From positions 95,724 to 159,723 of the forward strand of contig NZ_JBNARB010000003.1 in assembly GCF_049723235.1 (NCBI RefSeq): a stretch of 64,000 nt of DNA, read 5' to 3'. The notes beneath the pieces are model-generated. The model did not search any database. It had not been told where the DNA came from and saw only the letters and a list, made by a program, of their open reading frames with translations. How positions within the stretch are numbered: the stretch's first letter is position 1; each line of letters begins with the position of its first letter. The stretch comes from Thermovenabulum sp049723235. GTDB lineage: Bacteria > Bacillota > Thermosediminibacteria > Thermosediminibacterales > Thermosediminibacteraceae. The position numbers and the translations under genes are program-made. Shown here one piece after another: positions 16,829-25,254 of the stretch.

Positions 16829-18193
16829 CTACTTCTCCACCCTTGACATCAATGCTACGCACTCCACATGATGCGTATGAGGGAACATATCAACGGGTTG
16901 AACAATTTTTACTTCATATCCTAATTCCTTTAAAATGCCCAGATCCCTTGCCAAAGTGGCAGGATTGCAGGACACATAAATTATTTTACCCGGCTGCATT
17001 TTTGACATTGCAGAAAGTACCTCTTTTTCGCAGCCCTTTCTTGGAGGATCTACCACTATAACATCGGGTTTTATTCCTTTTTTTGCAAGTTCGGGCATTA
17101 TTTTTTCCGCTTCCCCTTCTATAAATTCGGCATTTTTAATACCGTTGGTTTTTGCATTTTCTCTTGCATCCCTCACCGCATCCCCTACCACTTCTATACC
17201 TATCACCTTTTTTGCCCTATCTGCCAGGTAAAGGGCAATTGTCCCTATACCGCAGTAAACATCCAAAACCGTTTCATCGCCCTTTAAATCAGCAAATTCC
17301 GCCACTTTATCGTAAAGCACCTTGACCTGAACGGGATTTACCTGGAAAAAGGACAGGGGAGACAAGGAAAACTTGATATTGCCTATATATTCGGTAATGG
17401 TTTCACTGCCGTAAATCAATAGGTTTTTTTCTCCCAAAATTACATTTGTCTTTCGTGTATTCACATTTAAATAAACCGAAGAAAGGCCTTTGACCTTCTT
17501 TTTTAATATTTCTATAAGCTCTTTCTTATGAGGAATATCCTCCCCGTTTATTACAATCACCACCATTACCTCTCCAGTTCTAAAACCATGACGGGTAACA
17601 ATATGCCTTATAAGACCTTCGTGTTTTATTTCGTCGTAAATGGGTATTTTGTACTTTTCGAGCCATTCCTTTACCGCTAAAAGAGCTTCATTACTTTGGT
17701 GTGACTGAATCGGGCAATAATTTATTGGTACAATATCATGAGACCTTTTTTTGAAAAAACCCAGTACCGGCAAATTGTTTTTATTTCCCACCGGATATTG
17801 GGCTTTATTTCTATAATTTAAAGGATTTTCCATACCGATGGTGTCGTTTATTTGCGGGAAAACCTTTCCTATGCGATGGAGGCTATCTTCCACTATCCTT
17901 TTTTTAAAAATCAGCTGTCCTTCATAGGAAAGGTGCTGTAAATCACATCCCCCGCAGATTACTGCATAGAGACAAAAAGGCTCCTTCCTGTATTCGGAAA
18001 AATTAATGATTTCTTTTACTTTTGCAATTGCATAGGATTTTGTCACTTTTGTAATTTCAGCAATTACCCTTTCTCCAAAAATTGCCCCTTCAATAAAAAC
18101 TGTAAATCCATCTATGCGGGATATCCCCTGGCCTTCATGGGCCATATTTTCAACTACTGCTTCAATGGTTTGCCCTACTTTAAGTTCGGACAC
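16829..18193 (-). CDS. rlmD: 23S rRNA (uracil-5)-methyltransferase RlmD/RumA family
   Basis: A 454-residue RNA m5U methyltransferase. Residues 1-60 form a TRAM RNA-binding domain. Cysteines for a 4Fe-4S cluster are visible in CLYAVICGGCDLQHL and NYCPIQS. The SAM fold has VLDVYCGIGTIALYLADRAK, then DPPRKGCEK and the catalytic YVSCNPATLARDL. The protein ends normally (HHVECVALMSRVEK), so it is intact. Its 3' end abuts accessory DNA, and rumA 3' ends are known ICE integration targets. The exact uracil (1939 versus 747) cannot be read from sequence alone. Confidence 0.9.
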   Translation of the reverse strand: MSELKVGQTIEAVVENMAHEGQGISRIDGFTVFIEGAIFGERVIAEITKVTKSYAIAKVKEIINFSEYRKEPFCLYAVICGGCDLQHLSYEGQLIFKKRIVEDSLHRIGKVFPQINDTIGMENPLNYRNKAQYPVGNKNNLPVLGFFKKRSHDIVPINYCPIQSHQSNEALLAVKEWLEKYKIPIYDEIKHEGLIRHIVTRHGFRTGEVMVVIVINGEDIPHKKELIEILKKKVKGLSSVYLNVNTRKTNVILGEKNLLIYGSETITEYIGNIKFSLSPLSFFQVNPVQVKVLYDKVAEFADLKGDETVLDVYCGIGTIALYLADRAKKVIGIEVVGDAVRDARENAKTNGIKNAEFIEGEAEKIMPELAKKGIKPDVIVVDPPRKGCEKEVLSAMSKMQPGKIIYVSCNPATLARDLGILKELGYEVKIVQPVDMFPHTHHVECVALMSRVEK

Positions 18194-18207
18194 CTAAAAA
18201 TCCTCCT

Positions 18208-18690
18208 TTAATTTTTTGAAGGTCCCTTAATTTTAAGACCGTTAAAATTATTCTGCCTTAATGCTTCGTAAAGCACTATCGCCACAGAGTTGGAAAGATT
18301 TAACGACCTGGCGTCGTCTACCATGGGAATTCTGAGAGTATAATCCCAGTTCCTTTTCAACAAGTCCATGGGAAGCCCTGCGGTTTCCTTTCCAAAAATA
18401 AGGTAATCTCCCGGTTTAAAACTTGCTTCCGTATAGCACCTTTCGGATTTGGTAGTTAAAAAATACATAGTGTTTCCTTTATTCTTTTCTTCAAATTCCT
18501 GATAATTTTCGTAATATTTCACATTTACGAGATGCCAATAATCAAGACCCGCTCTTTTTAAGTATTTATCCTCTAAGGAAAATCCCAGCGGTCCTACCAG
18601 GTGAAGCACCGCCCCCGTCGCCGCACAGGTTCTTGCAATATTCCCGGTGTTTTGCGGAATTTCCGGTTCCACCAGAACTATGTTAAACAC
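18208..18690 (-). CDS. trmL: tRNA (cytidine/uridine-34 2'-O)-methyltransferase TrmL
   Basis: A 160-residue SPOUT methyltransferase. Family marks are the start MFNIVLVEPEIPQNTGNIARTCAA, the LIFGKETAGLP loop and the C-terminal knot RIPMVDDARSLNLSNSVAIVLYEALRQ. It methylates the wobble ribose of tRNA-Leu species. It lies between the HisJ-type gene (2 bp apart) and rlmD (14 bp), so these three leftward genes form an operon. Confidence 0.93.
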   Translation of the reverse strand: MFNIVLVEPEIPQNTGNIARTCAATGAVLHLVGPLGFSLEDKYLKRAGLDYWHLVNVKYYENYQEFEEKNKGNTMYFLTTKSERCYTEASFKPGDYLIFGKETAGLPMDLLKRNWDYTLRIPMVDDARSLNLSNSVAIVLYEALRQNNFNGLKIKGPSKN

Positions 18691-18692
18691 CT

Positions 18693-19523
18693 TTATTCCT
18701 CCCGTATTCTATATTGCATTCTTTTTCTATTTTCAAAATAACATAATTTATCATAGCCAAAACTTTTTATATATTCTACGGCTTTTTCAAAATCCCTCCC
18801 CACATCTTCGGGGCAGTGGGCATCCGAATTTAGTATTACTGGAATATCGAATTTAGAAAAATAATACATTAAATCCTCCGAAGGATATATTTCCTTTACG
18901 GGTTTTCGAAGCCCCGCCGTACTCACTTCTATACACATATTCTTACTTCTTATTTCCTTTGCAAGGTTTTCGTAAATATTTGATAAATCAGCCTTCGACC
19001 TGTAATTGAATATTTTTACCAGGTCCGGATGGGCTATGAAATCAAAAATTCCTGATTTAACCGCCGAAATCAAAGTAAAATAGTATTCTTCATAGACCTT
19101 ATCTATGTCCCTTCCTTCCCAATCCTTTATCCTTTCCGGGTTGTCAAAACCGAAATCCGAAAGCCAGTGAACAGAACCAATTACAAAATCAAAAGGGTAA
19201 TCTTTGATAAATTCCCTTATTATTTCTTCGTTTTCCGGAAAGTAATCCGCTTCAACCCCGAGTTTCACAGGAAATCCTTCTTTTTTTGCTTTTTCAATTA
19301 AATAAATATATTCTTCAATATCCTCTGTCGCCCTTTTTTCATGCCATTCATTTCGGATAGACCCACCCTTCCAAATATCCTTTGCCTGAACGAATCTATA
19401 AATATGTTCGGATATGCCTATTTCTTTAACATTCCTTTCTTTTCCCTTATCAATAAACTTTTTTAACCATTCCAGGGTATAAGGCCCCTGTTCAATATGT
19501 ACATGAAAATCTTTAAAACTCAT
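18693..19523 (-). CDS. PHP-family histidinol-phosphatase, HisJ-like
   Basis: A 276-residue PHP phosphoesterase. Metal ligands are visible in FKDFHVHIEQGPYT, IGISEHIYRF, VKLGVEADYF, FVIGSVHWLSD, FIAHPDLVKIF and VILNSDAHCPEDVG. HisJ-type enzymes dephosphorylate histidinol phosphate, the usual route in Firmicutes; no other his genes are nearby, so the substrate is by family only. It leads the trmL-rlmD operon and diverges from the ThiF-like gene. Confidence 0.85.
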   Translation of the reverse strand: MSFKDFHVHIEQGPYTLEWLKKFIDKGKERNVKEIGISEHIYRFVQAKDIWKGGSIRNEWHEKRATEDIEEYIYLIEKAKKEGFPVKLGVEADYFPENEEIIREFIKDYPFDFVIGSVHWLSDFGFDNPERIKDWEGRDIDKVYEEYYFTLISAVKSGIFDFIAHPDLVKIFNYRSKADLSNIYENLAKEIRSKNMCIEVSTAGLRKPVKEIYPSEDLMYYFSKFDIPVILNSDAHCPEDVGRDFEKAVEYIKSFGYDKLCYFENRKRMQYRIREE

Positions 19524-19595
19524 TTCCCAGACTCCTTTTCTTTTATTATACTAATATTAAAATACCAAAAAAATGTTATAAAATAAAAGTAGAAA

Positions 19596-19624
19596 TTGAC
19601 ATTATGCGGGTAAAATAATAAAAT
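19596..19624 (+). promoter_or_regulatory. Promoter of the ThiF-like/cysK operon
   Basis: TTGACA (19596-19601) and TAAAAT (19619-19624) are 17 bases apart, about 60 bp ahead of the TTG start of the ThiF-like gene, with GGGAGGAG between them. Confidence 0.65.
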
Positions 19625-19684
19625 AAATTTATAGAATTCCTATCATTTTAGTAGGATTTTAATTTTAATGAGGGAGGAGTCCTT

Positions 19685-21097
19685 TTGCTGCTGCCAAAAG
19701 AAAAAATTAACAGATTTCTGAGGCATATCATCATGCCGGAAATAAGCGGGCCGGGCCAGAAAAAATTAATAGAATCAAAAGGGCTTGTGGTTTCTCCTTC
19801 TCCAGAAAGCGCCATACCATTAGTTTTTTACCTTGCAGCTCTGGGTATTGAAAATTTATACTTTTATTTTAAAAATTATGACGAAAATTACTCCTTTTTA
19901 AAGGAAAACCTGAAGGATTTCAACCCTGACCTTAAACTTTCCTTTTTAAGTGAGGAGGAAATTGAAAGCAGCATCGATGAATTAGATTTTTGCGTTCTCT
20001 TTGACGAATTTTTTATTCCAGAAAAGTTCAAAGAGGTTCCGGCAGTTTTTGCTTTAACTTCTCCCTGGCGGGGTATAATAAAAACATCAAAGGGCGCCAC
20101 ATTCTTAGAGGAGGAAAATTTGCTATCTCCCGAATCCCTGAAAAAAATAAAGGAAAATTCTACCGGAACAATTTTATCCCGAAGTTTTTCAGGAGCAATT
20201 TGTTCTATAGAAGCAGCTAAGCTGGTATTGAAAATAGGAAAGACCCTTGATTCCCCCCTTTATTACGACCTTTTGAATATGGAATTTAACTATGCCTTTG
20301 AGCCTGTGAATTCTGAAGAATCCGGATTAATTGAAGAAAATAATTTCCGTGAACTTCTTTCAAAGGCAAGGGTTTTGATAGTTGGCACCGGCGGACTCGG
20401 TTCACCCGCTGCCCTTGCCCTTACCCTGGCTGGAGTTGGCACCATCGGCCTTGTGGATAGCGACAACGTAGAAATCAGCAATCTCAACCGGCAGATTTTA
20501 CATTCCACCTCAAGGATAAATATGCCAAAGGTGGATTCGGCAGAAATTTTCCTTAAAAGGTTGAATCCAAAAATAAATATTAAAAAATACCATACCCGAT
20601 TTACTCCGGAAAATGCTTTTGAAATAGTAAAAGATTACGACGCAGTGATAGATGGCGTAGATAACCTTCCTACGCGCTATCTTTTAAACGATGTATGTGT
20701 AATCAGTAAAAAGCCTCTTGCTGAAGCGGGAGTGTTGCGCTTCGAGGGGCTCGGGATGACAATCGTCCCGGGTAAAGGGCCATGTTACAGGTGCGTATTT
20801 CCAAAAATGCCGCCTGCCGGCAGCATTCCCTCCTGTTCCGAAACCGGTATCCTTGGACCCGTACCCGGTGTCCTCGGTTTTATTGAAGCTACCGAAACGG
20901 TAAAAATTATTACCGGAGCCGGTAAGCTCTTAAAAGGAAGGCTTGTATTTTTTGATTCTATGGATCTTGACTTCAGGACACCCGAAATAAAAAACAACCC
21001 GGAATGCCCTGTTTGCGGCCAGAATCCATCCATAAAAGACCTTAAAGGAGAATACGGATTTATCTGTGAAAATAATAATATTGAGAGGGAGGATTAA
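19685..21097 (+). CDS. Tandem ThiF/MoeB-like E1 protein: degenerate N-domain plus active C-domain
   Basis: A 470-residue protein. Residues about 1-215 follow a MoeB plan (start FLRHIIMPEISGPGQKKL; end GAICSIEAAKLVLKIG, YYDLLNMEFNY) but lack the glycine-rich nucleotide loop and the DGVDN segment. Residues about 220-460 are a full E1: VLIVGTGGLGSPAALAL, NLNRQILHS, AVIDGVDNLPTRY, SCSETGILGPVPG, and zinc CxxC pairs CYRC and CPVC. It should adenylate a ThiS/MoaD-like sulfur carrier. cysK starts one base after its stop, so sulfur delivery for cysteine is likely. The layout mimics eukaryotic E1 inactive plus active domains. Start TTG after GGGAGGAG. Confidence 0.8.
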   Translation: MLLPKEKINRFLRHIIMPEISGPGQKKLIESKGLVVSPSPESAIPLVFYLAALGIENLYFYFKNYDENYSFLKENLKDFNPDLKLSFLSEEEIESSIDELDFCVLFDEFFIPEKFKEVPAVFALTSPWRGIIKTSKGATFLEEENLLSPESLKKIKENSTGTILSRSFSGAICSIEAAKLVLKIGKTLDSPLYYDLLNMEFNYAFEPVNSEESGLIEENNFRELLSKARVLIVGTGGLGSPAALALTLAGVGTIGLVDSDNVEISNLNRQILHSTSRINMPKVDSAEIFLKRLNPKINIKKYHTRFTPENAFEIVKDYDAVIDGVDNLPTRYLLNDVCVISKKPLAEAGVLRFEGLGMTIVPGKGPCYRCVFPKMPPAGSIPSCSETGILGPVPGVLGFIEATETVKIITGAGKLLKGRLVFFDSMDLDFRTPEIKNNPECPVCGQNPSIKDLKGEYGFICENNNIERED

Positions 21098-22039
21098 ATG
21101 GAAAAGAAAATTTTTGAAATAAAAGAATCTATACTGGACCTTATAGGAATGACACCTATGGTAAAACTCAACAGGCTATCACCTGAGGATGGAGCCACTA
21201 TAGCAGCAAAATTGGAATCCTTTAATCCCGGAGGTAGTGTAAAAGACAGAATTGCATATAGTATGATACTGGATGCGGAAAAAAAAGGACTTTTAAAGCC
21301 CGGAGATACCATTATCGAACCTACCAGCGGAAATACCGGTATAGGCCTTGCAATGGTATGTGCGGTTAAAGGATATAGACTTGTCCTGGTAATGCCTTCT
21401 TCTATGAGCATTGAAAGGAGAAAAATATTAAAAGCCTATGGTGCGGAGCTGGTACTTACTCCTGCGGAACTGGGTATGAGAGGAGCTGTTGAAAAAGCTC
21501 TGGAAATCTTAAAGGAAAATCCCGGTTACTTCATGCCTCAGCAGTTTGAAAACCCTGCAAATCCTGAAATTCACGAAAAAACTACAGCTTTGGAAATATT
21601 AAATCAAACCGGAGGAAAAATTGACGCCTTCGTAGCCGGTGTGGGAACCGGTGGAACTATTACAGGAGTAAAAAAAGTGTTAAAAGAAGCAATCCCGAAT
21701 ATTAAAATATTTGCCGTGGAGCCGGAAGCCTCACCGGTATTATCCGGCGGAAAACCGGCACCTCATAAAATACAGGGTATCGGAGCCGGGTTTATTCCAA
21801 AAGTCCTTGACCTTAACAATATTGATGAGATTATAAAAATTAGCAATGAAGATGCCTTTTTCTATGCAAGAGAGCTTGCATTAAAGGAAGGTATTTTGGC
21901 AGGAATTTCCTCCGGAGCGGCTGTTTGCGCTGCAATAAAAGTGGCCAAATCATTAAAGCCGGGCAATCTGGTAGTTACCGTGCTTCCCGATACGGGTGAA
22001 AGATATTTGAGCGTGGAGGGACTCTTCCCATCGGAATAA
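21098..22039 (+). CDS. cysK: Cysteine synthase (O-acetylserine sulfhydrylase family)
   Basis: A 313-residue PLP enzyme. The PLP lysine lies in ESFNPGGSVKDRIAY; EPTSGNTGIGLA is the substrate loop; VGTGGTITG binds phosphate; the C-terminus has GILAGISSGAAVCAA. It starts directly after the E1-like gene's stop (TAAATG), so the two are cotranslated. That pairing recalls the MoeZ/CysO/CysM route in which cysteine is made from a protein thiocarboxylate, but no carrier gene is in the window, so ordinary sulfide use is equally possible. Confidence 0.95.
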   Translation: MEKKIFEIKESILDLIGMTPMVKLNRLSPEDGATIAAKLESFNPGGSVKDRIAYSMILDAEKKGLLKPGDTIIEPTSGNTGIGLAMVCAVKGYRLVLVMPSSMSIERRKILKAYGAELVLTPAELGMRGAVEKALEILKENPGYFMPQQFENPANPEIHEKTTALEILNQTGGKIDAFVAGVGTGGTITGVKKVLKEAIPNIKIFAVEPEASPVLSGGKPAPHKIQGIGAGFIPKVLDLNNIDEIIKISNEDAFFYARELALKEGILAGISSGAAVCAAIKVAKSLKPGNLVVTVLPDTGERYLSVEGLFPSE

Positions 22040-22043
22040 AAAA

Positions 22044-22077
22044 AATAATAGGAAGCTCAATGAAGCTTCCTATTATT
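22044..22077. terminator. Bidirectional terminator between cysK and the chemoreceptor-like gene
   Basis: A perfect 14-bp stem (22044-22057 with 22064-22077) with a six-base loop has an A-run before and a T-run after it, placed between two convergent stop codons. Confidence 0.9.
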
Positions 22078-22079
22078 TT

Positions 22080-22901
22080 TTACTTTTTATCCTCTACAAT
22101 TTCTTTAATTTTTTCTCTGTATCCGTCCAATGAAGTAGCGATGTTTTCCTGAGAGCTGACGATCTGTTTTAGCACATTAGCGCCTTCCGACAATTCCTCC
22201 AGGTTTTTCCTTATATTTAACAGGGTCTTTGTAATATTAGAAGTAGCGGTTGCGGAAGAATTGGTAAGCTTTCCAATTTCCTGGGCAACCACCTGAAAGC
22301 CCTTACCGTGCTCCCCCGCTCTTGCCGCTTCAATAGAAGCGTTTATTCCTAGAATTTTAATCATGCTGGTAATATCGTAAATAGTTCTTATGATATCATC
22401 CGTCTTTTTAATATCTTCCATGGAGCTGGCAATTGAATCGGAAAAATCATTAAAGGTTTTGGTGATAAGTTTTGAAGAATCATTCAAGGAATTTATATAT
22501 TCCGATAAATTTTTAAGCATTCCTTTCAAGTTTTCCAAGGAATCCGATAGTTTTTGATTGAGCAGGTTTTGATGTTCTGAAAGCATTGCAATCAGCCTTG
22601 CGGCACTCGAATCAATAATATGGGTTTCCTCATTTTTTTCTAAATTAATTATATCCCTTACTTCCTGTCTTCCCGTTAATTCAATTATCACATCGGGTTT
22701 TTCCTTTAATATTTCTCTGCAGTCGATAAAGGTATTTATCCCCTTTTCCTTGGCCAGTTTTATACCCGGTGCTTCAACATTTACGTCGCAAATTCCTACT
22801 ATTTTTACTTCTTTAATCTCAAGAAGAGTTTTTAAAAAATTAGTGCCCCCTCTTCCGGCTCCTATTATCCCGACTTTCAATCTATCTCCCCCGTTACTCA
22901 A
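22080..22901 (-). CDS. Soluble chemoreceptor-like protein with N-terminal NAD(P)-binding fold
   Basis: A 273-residue protein with no membrane segment. Residues 8-110 form a Rossmann fold: LKVGIIGAGRGGTNFLKTL (GxGxxG), IVGICDVN with the ribose-binding Asp, and PDVIIELTG. A long coiled coil follows, then a chemoreceptor signalling tip (ILGINASIEAARAGEHGKGF, QVVAQEIGKLTNSS). Flagellar genes elsewhere in the window show a chemotaxis setting. It may sense redox state or a nucleotide and talk to CheA/CheW; this is inference. The methylation helices look short. It is flanked by unrelated genes. Confidence 0.8.
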   Translation of the reverse strand: MSNGGDRLKVGIIGAGRGGTNFLKTLLEIKEVKIVGICDVNVEAPGIKLAKEKGINTFIDCREILKEKPDVIIELTGRQEVRDIINLEKNEETHIIDSSAARLIAMLSEHQNLLNQKLSDSLENLKGMLKNLSEYINSLNDSSKLITKTFNDFSDSIASSMEDIKKTDDIIRTIYDITSMIKILGINASIEAARAGEHGKGFQVVAQEIGKLTNSSATATSNITKTLLNIRKNLEELSEGANVLKQIVSSQENIATSLDGYREKIKEIVEDKK

Positions 22902-23018
22902 AATAAAGTAGCAATATTTTCTATTCTACAAAAAAGTTAATAATCCTTTAAAATTTATAAAATAAATTTTCCAAATTGTATATATAGAATTTCAAATAAT
23001 ATAGGAAACTACAACACT

Positions 23019-23606
23019 TTAAGTCAATTTATCTAATATTTTCCTGCTCTCATTAATAATTTTATCCAGATAATCATTAACCTGGTTCTTAATAGCTGTT
23101 TCTTTTAAATAATTAAAATCTATTCTTTGATAATGAATAGCTAAAATTTTTGTTGCCCATTCCTCATCATCAACACTTTGCCAAAATTTCGCTGCTAATA
23201 GTCTATCGATAATTAAATCTTCGATCCCTATTACATTTACTTCTAAATCATCAATTTCAACTTTAATGATTTTTTCCAGCGATCCTGCAAGTTCTTCATC
23301 AGGTATTTCTATAGCTAAATCTATTTCCTCATTGTACCAATGTCTTTCACCCGGTCTCTTTGTAAAGCCCAATTTTGCCAGTACTTCTTTGGCACTTTCT
23401 CTATCATTTATAACTAAATCTATATCCTTAGTAGCATATCCTCCAAGTGTATAAAATTCTAAAGCTCTACCACCTACAAGTATAGGCATTACTTTCTTTT
23501 TTCTAAGCATTTCCGTAATAATTGCTGTAAGGATTAGAGCTTTCTTTAAAGGATTATTTTCTTTTTTCAATAATTGTAAATAATCATCTATAAATCTTTC
23601 GTCCAA
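23019..23606 (-). CDS. Nucleotidyltransferase-fold protein (AbiEii/MenT-like or DUF6036-like)
   Basis: About 195 residues. A polymerase-beta-type core is visible: MPILVGGRALEFYTLGGYATKDIDLVI gives the GG...E and DxD elements, with EIDLAIEIP as the third acidic strand. Such stand-alone enzymes occur in toxin-antitoxin and abortive-infection pairs. The small gene just upstream overlaps it, which supports a pair. The start is uncertain: TTG 23606 has GGAGG ten bases upstream, whereas ATG 23669 lies deep in the upstream gene and has no clear site. Confidence 0.6.
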   Translation of the reverse strand: MDERFIDDYLQLLKKENNPLKKALILTAIITEMLRKKKVMPILVGGRALEFYTLGGYATKDIDLVINDRESAKEVLAKLGFTKRPGERHWYNEEIDLAIEIPDEELAGSLEKIIKVEIDDLEVNVIGIEDLIIDRLLAAKFWQSVDDEEWATKILAIHYQRIDFNYLKETAIKNQVNDYLDKIINESRKILDKLT

Positions 23607-23833
23607 TCTAATCTGAACCTCCTCGGTCCAATTTCGACAATTGCACCGGTTTTCAATGCTTTTTCCCATCTTTTATAATCTAATAAAAAAAGTATAAAGG
23701 ATTCCTCAGGATCCCGGAGTCTTCTCTTTTTTGCTTTATAACCTGACCTTTTGGATTCAAATAAGCTGTATACTTTAAATGAATCCTTTTTTAATTTATT
23801 TATATAATCATCAAATTTTAATCTCTCGCCCAT
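23588..23833 (-). CDS. Small basic protein paired with the nucleotidyltransferase
   Basis: An 81-residue, Lys/Arg-rich protein (SLFESKRSGYKAKKRRLRDPEESFILFLL) of unknown family. ATG 23833 follows GAGGTGGAAAAA. Its stop overlaps the start of the nucleotidyltransferase gene by about 19 bp, so the two are cotranslated; it may be the partner or antitoxin of that enzyme. No DNA-binding motif is obvious. Confidence 0.55.
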   Translation of the reverse strand: MGERLKFDDYINKLKKDSFKVYSLFESKRSGYKAKKRRLRDPEESFILFLLDYKRWEKALKTGAIVEIGPRRFRLDWTKDL

Positions 23834-23958
23834 TTTTTCCACCTCTTCATAAATTATAGCCTAAATTTTTTAAAATTAAAACAAATTATTCTTATTGAAC
23901 TTAACAAAATTTGATAAAATATATTTTGCCTATAAATAAAATTCAAGGAGGACATAAA

Positions 23959-25254
23959 ATGGATATTTCAATAATTCTTATAATTGCCCTTTTAGGCATT
24001 ATTATCGCATTACAAATATTTTCCTTAAACTCAAAAAAAAGGCAGGACCCGGAACTTATAAAAGTGCTGTCCACCCTTGAAAACGGTCAAAAGTATCTGG
24101 AAAGTTTGATAAAAGAAGACATTAAAAACAGTAAAGAAGAGACGGCAAATCTGGTTAGCAATTTGGGAAACACTATTTCGATAAATATCAACAACATGAA
24201 TCTGACACAGCAAAACCTGATCAAAAACTTTTCTGATACCGTTTCTTCCCTGGCTGATAAAACGGAAGAAAGGTTAAATAAAATGAGGGAAACAATTGAA
24301 ACAAAGCTGAAAGAAATACAGAACGAAAACAGCACAAAGCTTGAACAAATGAGACAGGTGGTCGATGAAAAGCTGCAGTCTACCCTTAATGCCAGAATAT
24401 CCGAATCCTTCCGGCTGGTCAGCGAAAGGCTGGAACAGGTACATAACGGTCTTGGGGAAATGCAAACCTTGATGAGCGATGTGGGTAGCCTTAAGAAAGT
24501 GCTATCTAACATAAAGACCAGAGGAATTCTCGGAGAGGTTCAATTAGAAGGGATAATAGAAGATATTCTATCACCCGGCCAGTTTGAAAAGAACGTAAAA
24601 GTAAACCCTCAAAGCAATGAGGTAGTTGAATTTGCCATAAAGATACCCGTCGAAAACGGGCCTTTTAAGAACTACATATGGCTTCCCATTGACGCCAAAT
24701 TTCCTATGGAAGATTTTGAACGATTGGTTGATGCGGAGGAAAGATGCGATTTAGCAGAAAGTGAAAGATTAAAAAAAGATTTAGAAAACCGCATAAAGCA
24801 GTGTGCAAAGGATATCAAGAATAAATACATAAATCCTCCTCATACCACCGATTTTGCCATAATGTTTTTACCTGCAGAAAGTCTTTTTGCTGAAATTTTA
24901 AAAAAGCCGGGCTTTATTGAAAATATTCACAGGGAATATAAGGTTTTGATTACCGGTCCTACCACCCTTTCCGGCCTTTTAAACAGCCTGCGGCAGGGTT
25001 TCAAAATGTTTGCAATAGAACAAAAAGCGGAAGAGGTATGGAAATTATTAGCGGCAGTAAAATCCGAAATTGGAAAATTTGGCGAACTTTTAGATAAAGT
25101 GAATAAAAAACTTCAGGAAGCGCAGAATGTAATAGAAAACGCTTCTAAAAGGACTCGCACTATAGACAGGAAATTAAAAGATGTGGAAGAACTTTCTCAT
25201 GAGGAATCTCAGGAGATCCTTTCCCTTTTTGCTGTTATGGAAGAGGAAGAATAA
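23959..25254 (+). CDS. rmuC: DNA recombination protein RmuC
   Basis: A 431-residue protein with one N-terminal membrane helix (ISIILIIALLGIIIALQIF), a long coiled coil (about 30-190) and the RmuC nuclease-like core (TRGILGEVQLEGIIEDIL, WLPIDAKFPMEDFERL, FAIMFLPAESLFAEIL, GPTTLSGLLNSLRQGF). The DAKFP and PAES segments carry the conserved acidic/Lys residues. RmuC limits inversions at repeats and helps clear damaged DNA. ATG 23959 is chosen because CAAGGAGGACATAAA precedes it. Confidence 0.95.
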   Translation: MDISIILIIALLGIIIALQIFSLNSKKRQDPELIKVLSTLENGQKYLESLIKEDIKNSKEETANLVSNLGNTISININNMNLTQQNLIKNFSDTVSSLADKTEERLNKMRETIETKLKEIQNENSTKLEQMRQVVDEKLQSTLNARISESFRLVSERLEQVHNGLGEMQTLMSDVGSLKKVLSNIKTRGILGEVQLEGIIEDILSPGQFEKNVKVNPQSNEVVEFAIKIPVENGPFKNYIWLPIDAKFPMEDFERLVDAEERCDLAESERLKKDLENRIKQCAKDIKNKYINPPHTTDFAIMFLPAESLFAEILKKPGFIENIHREYKVLITGPTTLSGLLNSLRQGFKMFAIEQKAEEVWKLLAAVKSEIGKFGELLDKVNKKLQEAQNVIENASKRTRTIDRKLKDVEELSHEESQEILSLFAVMEEEE

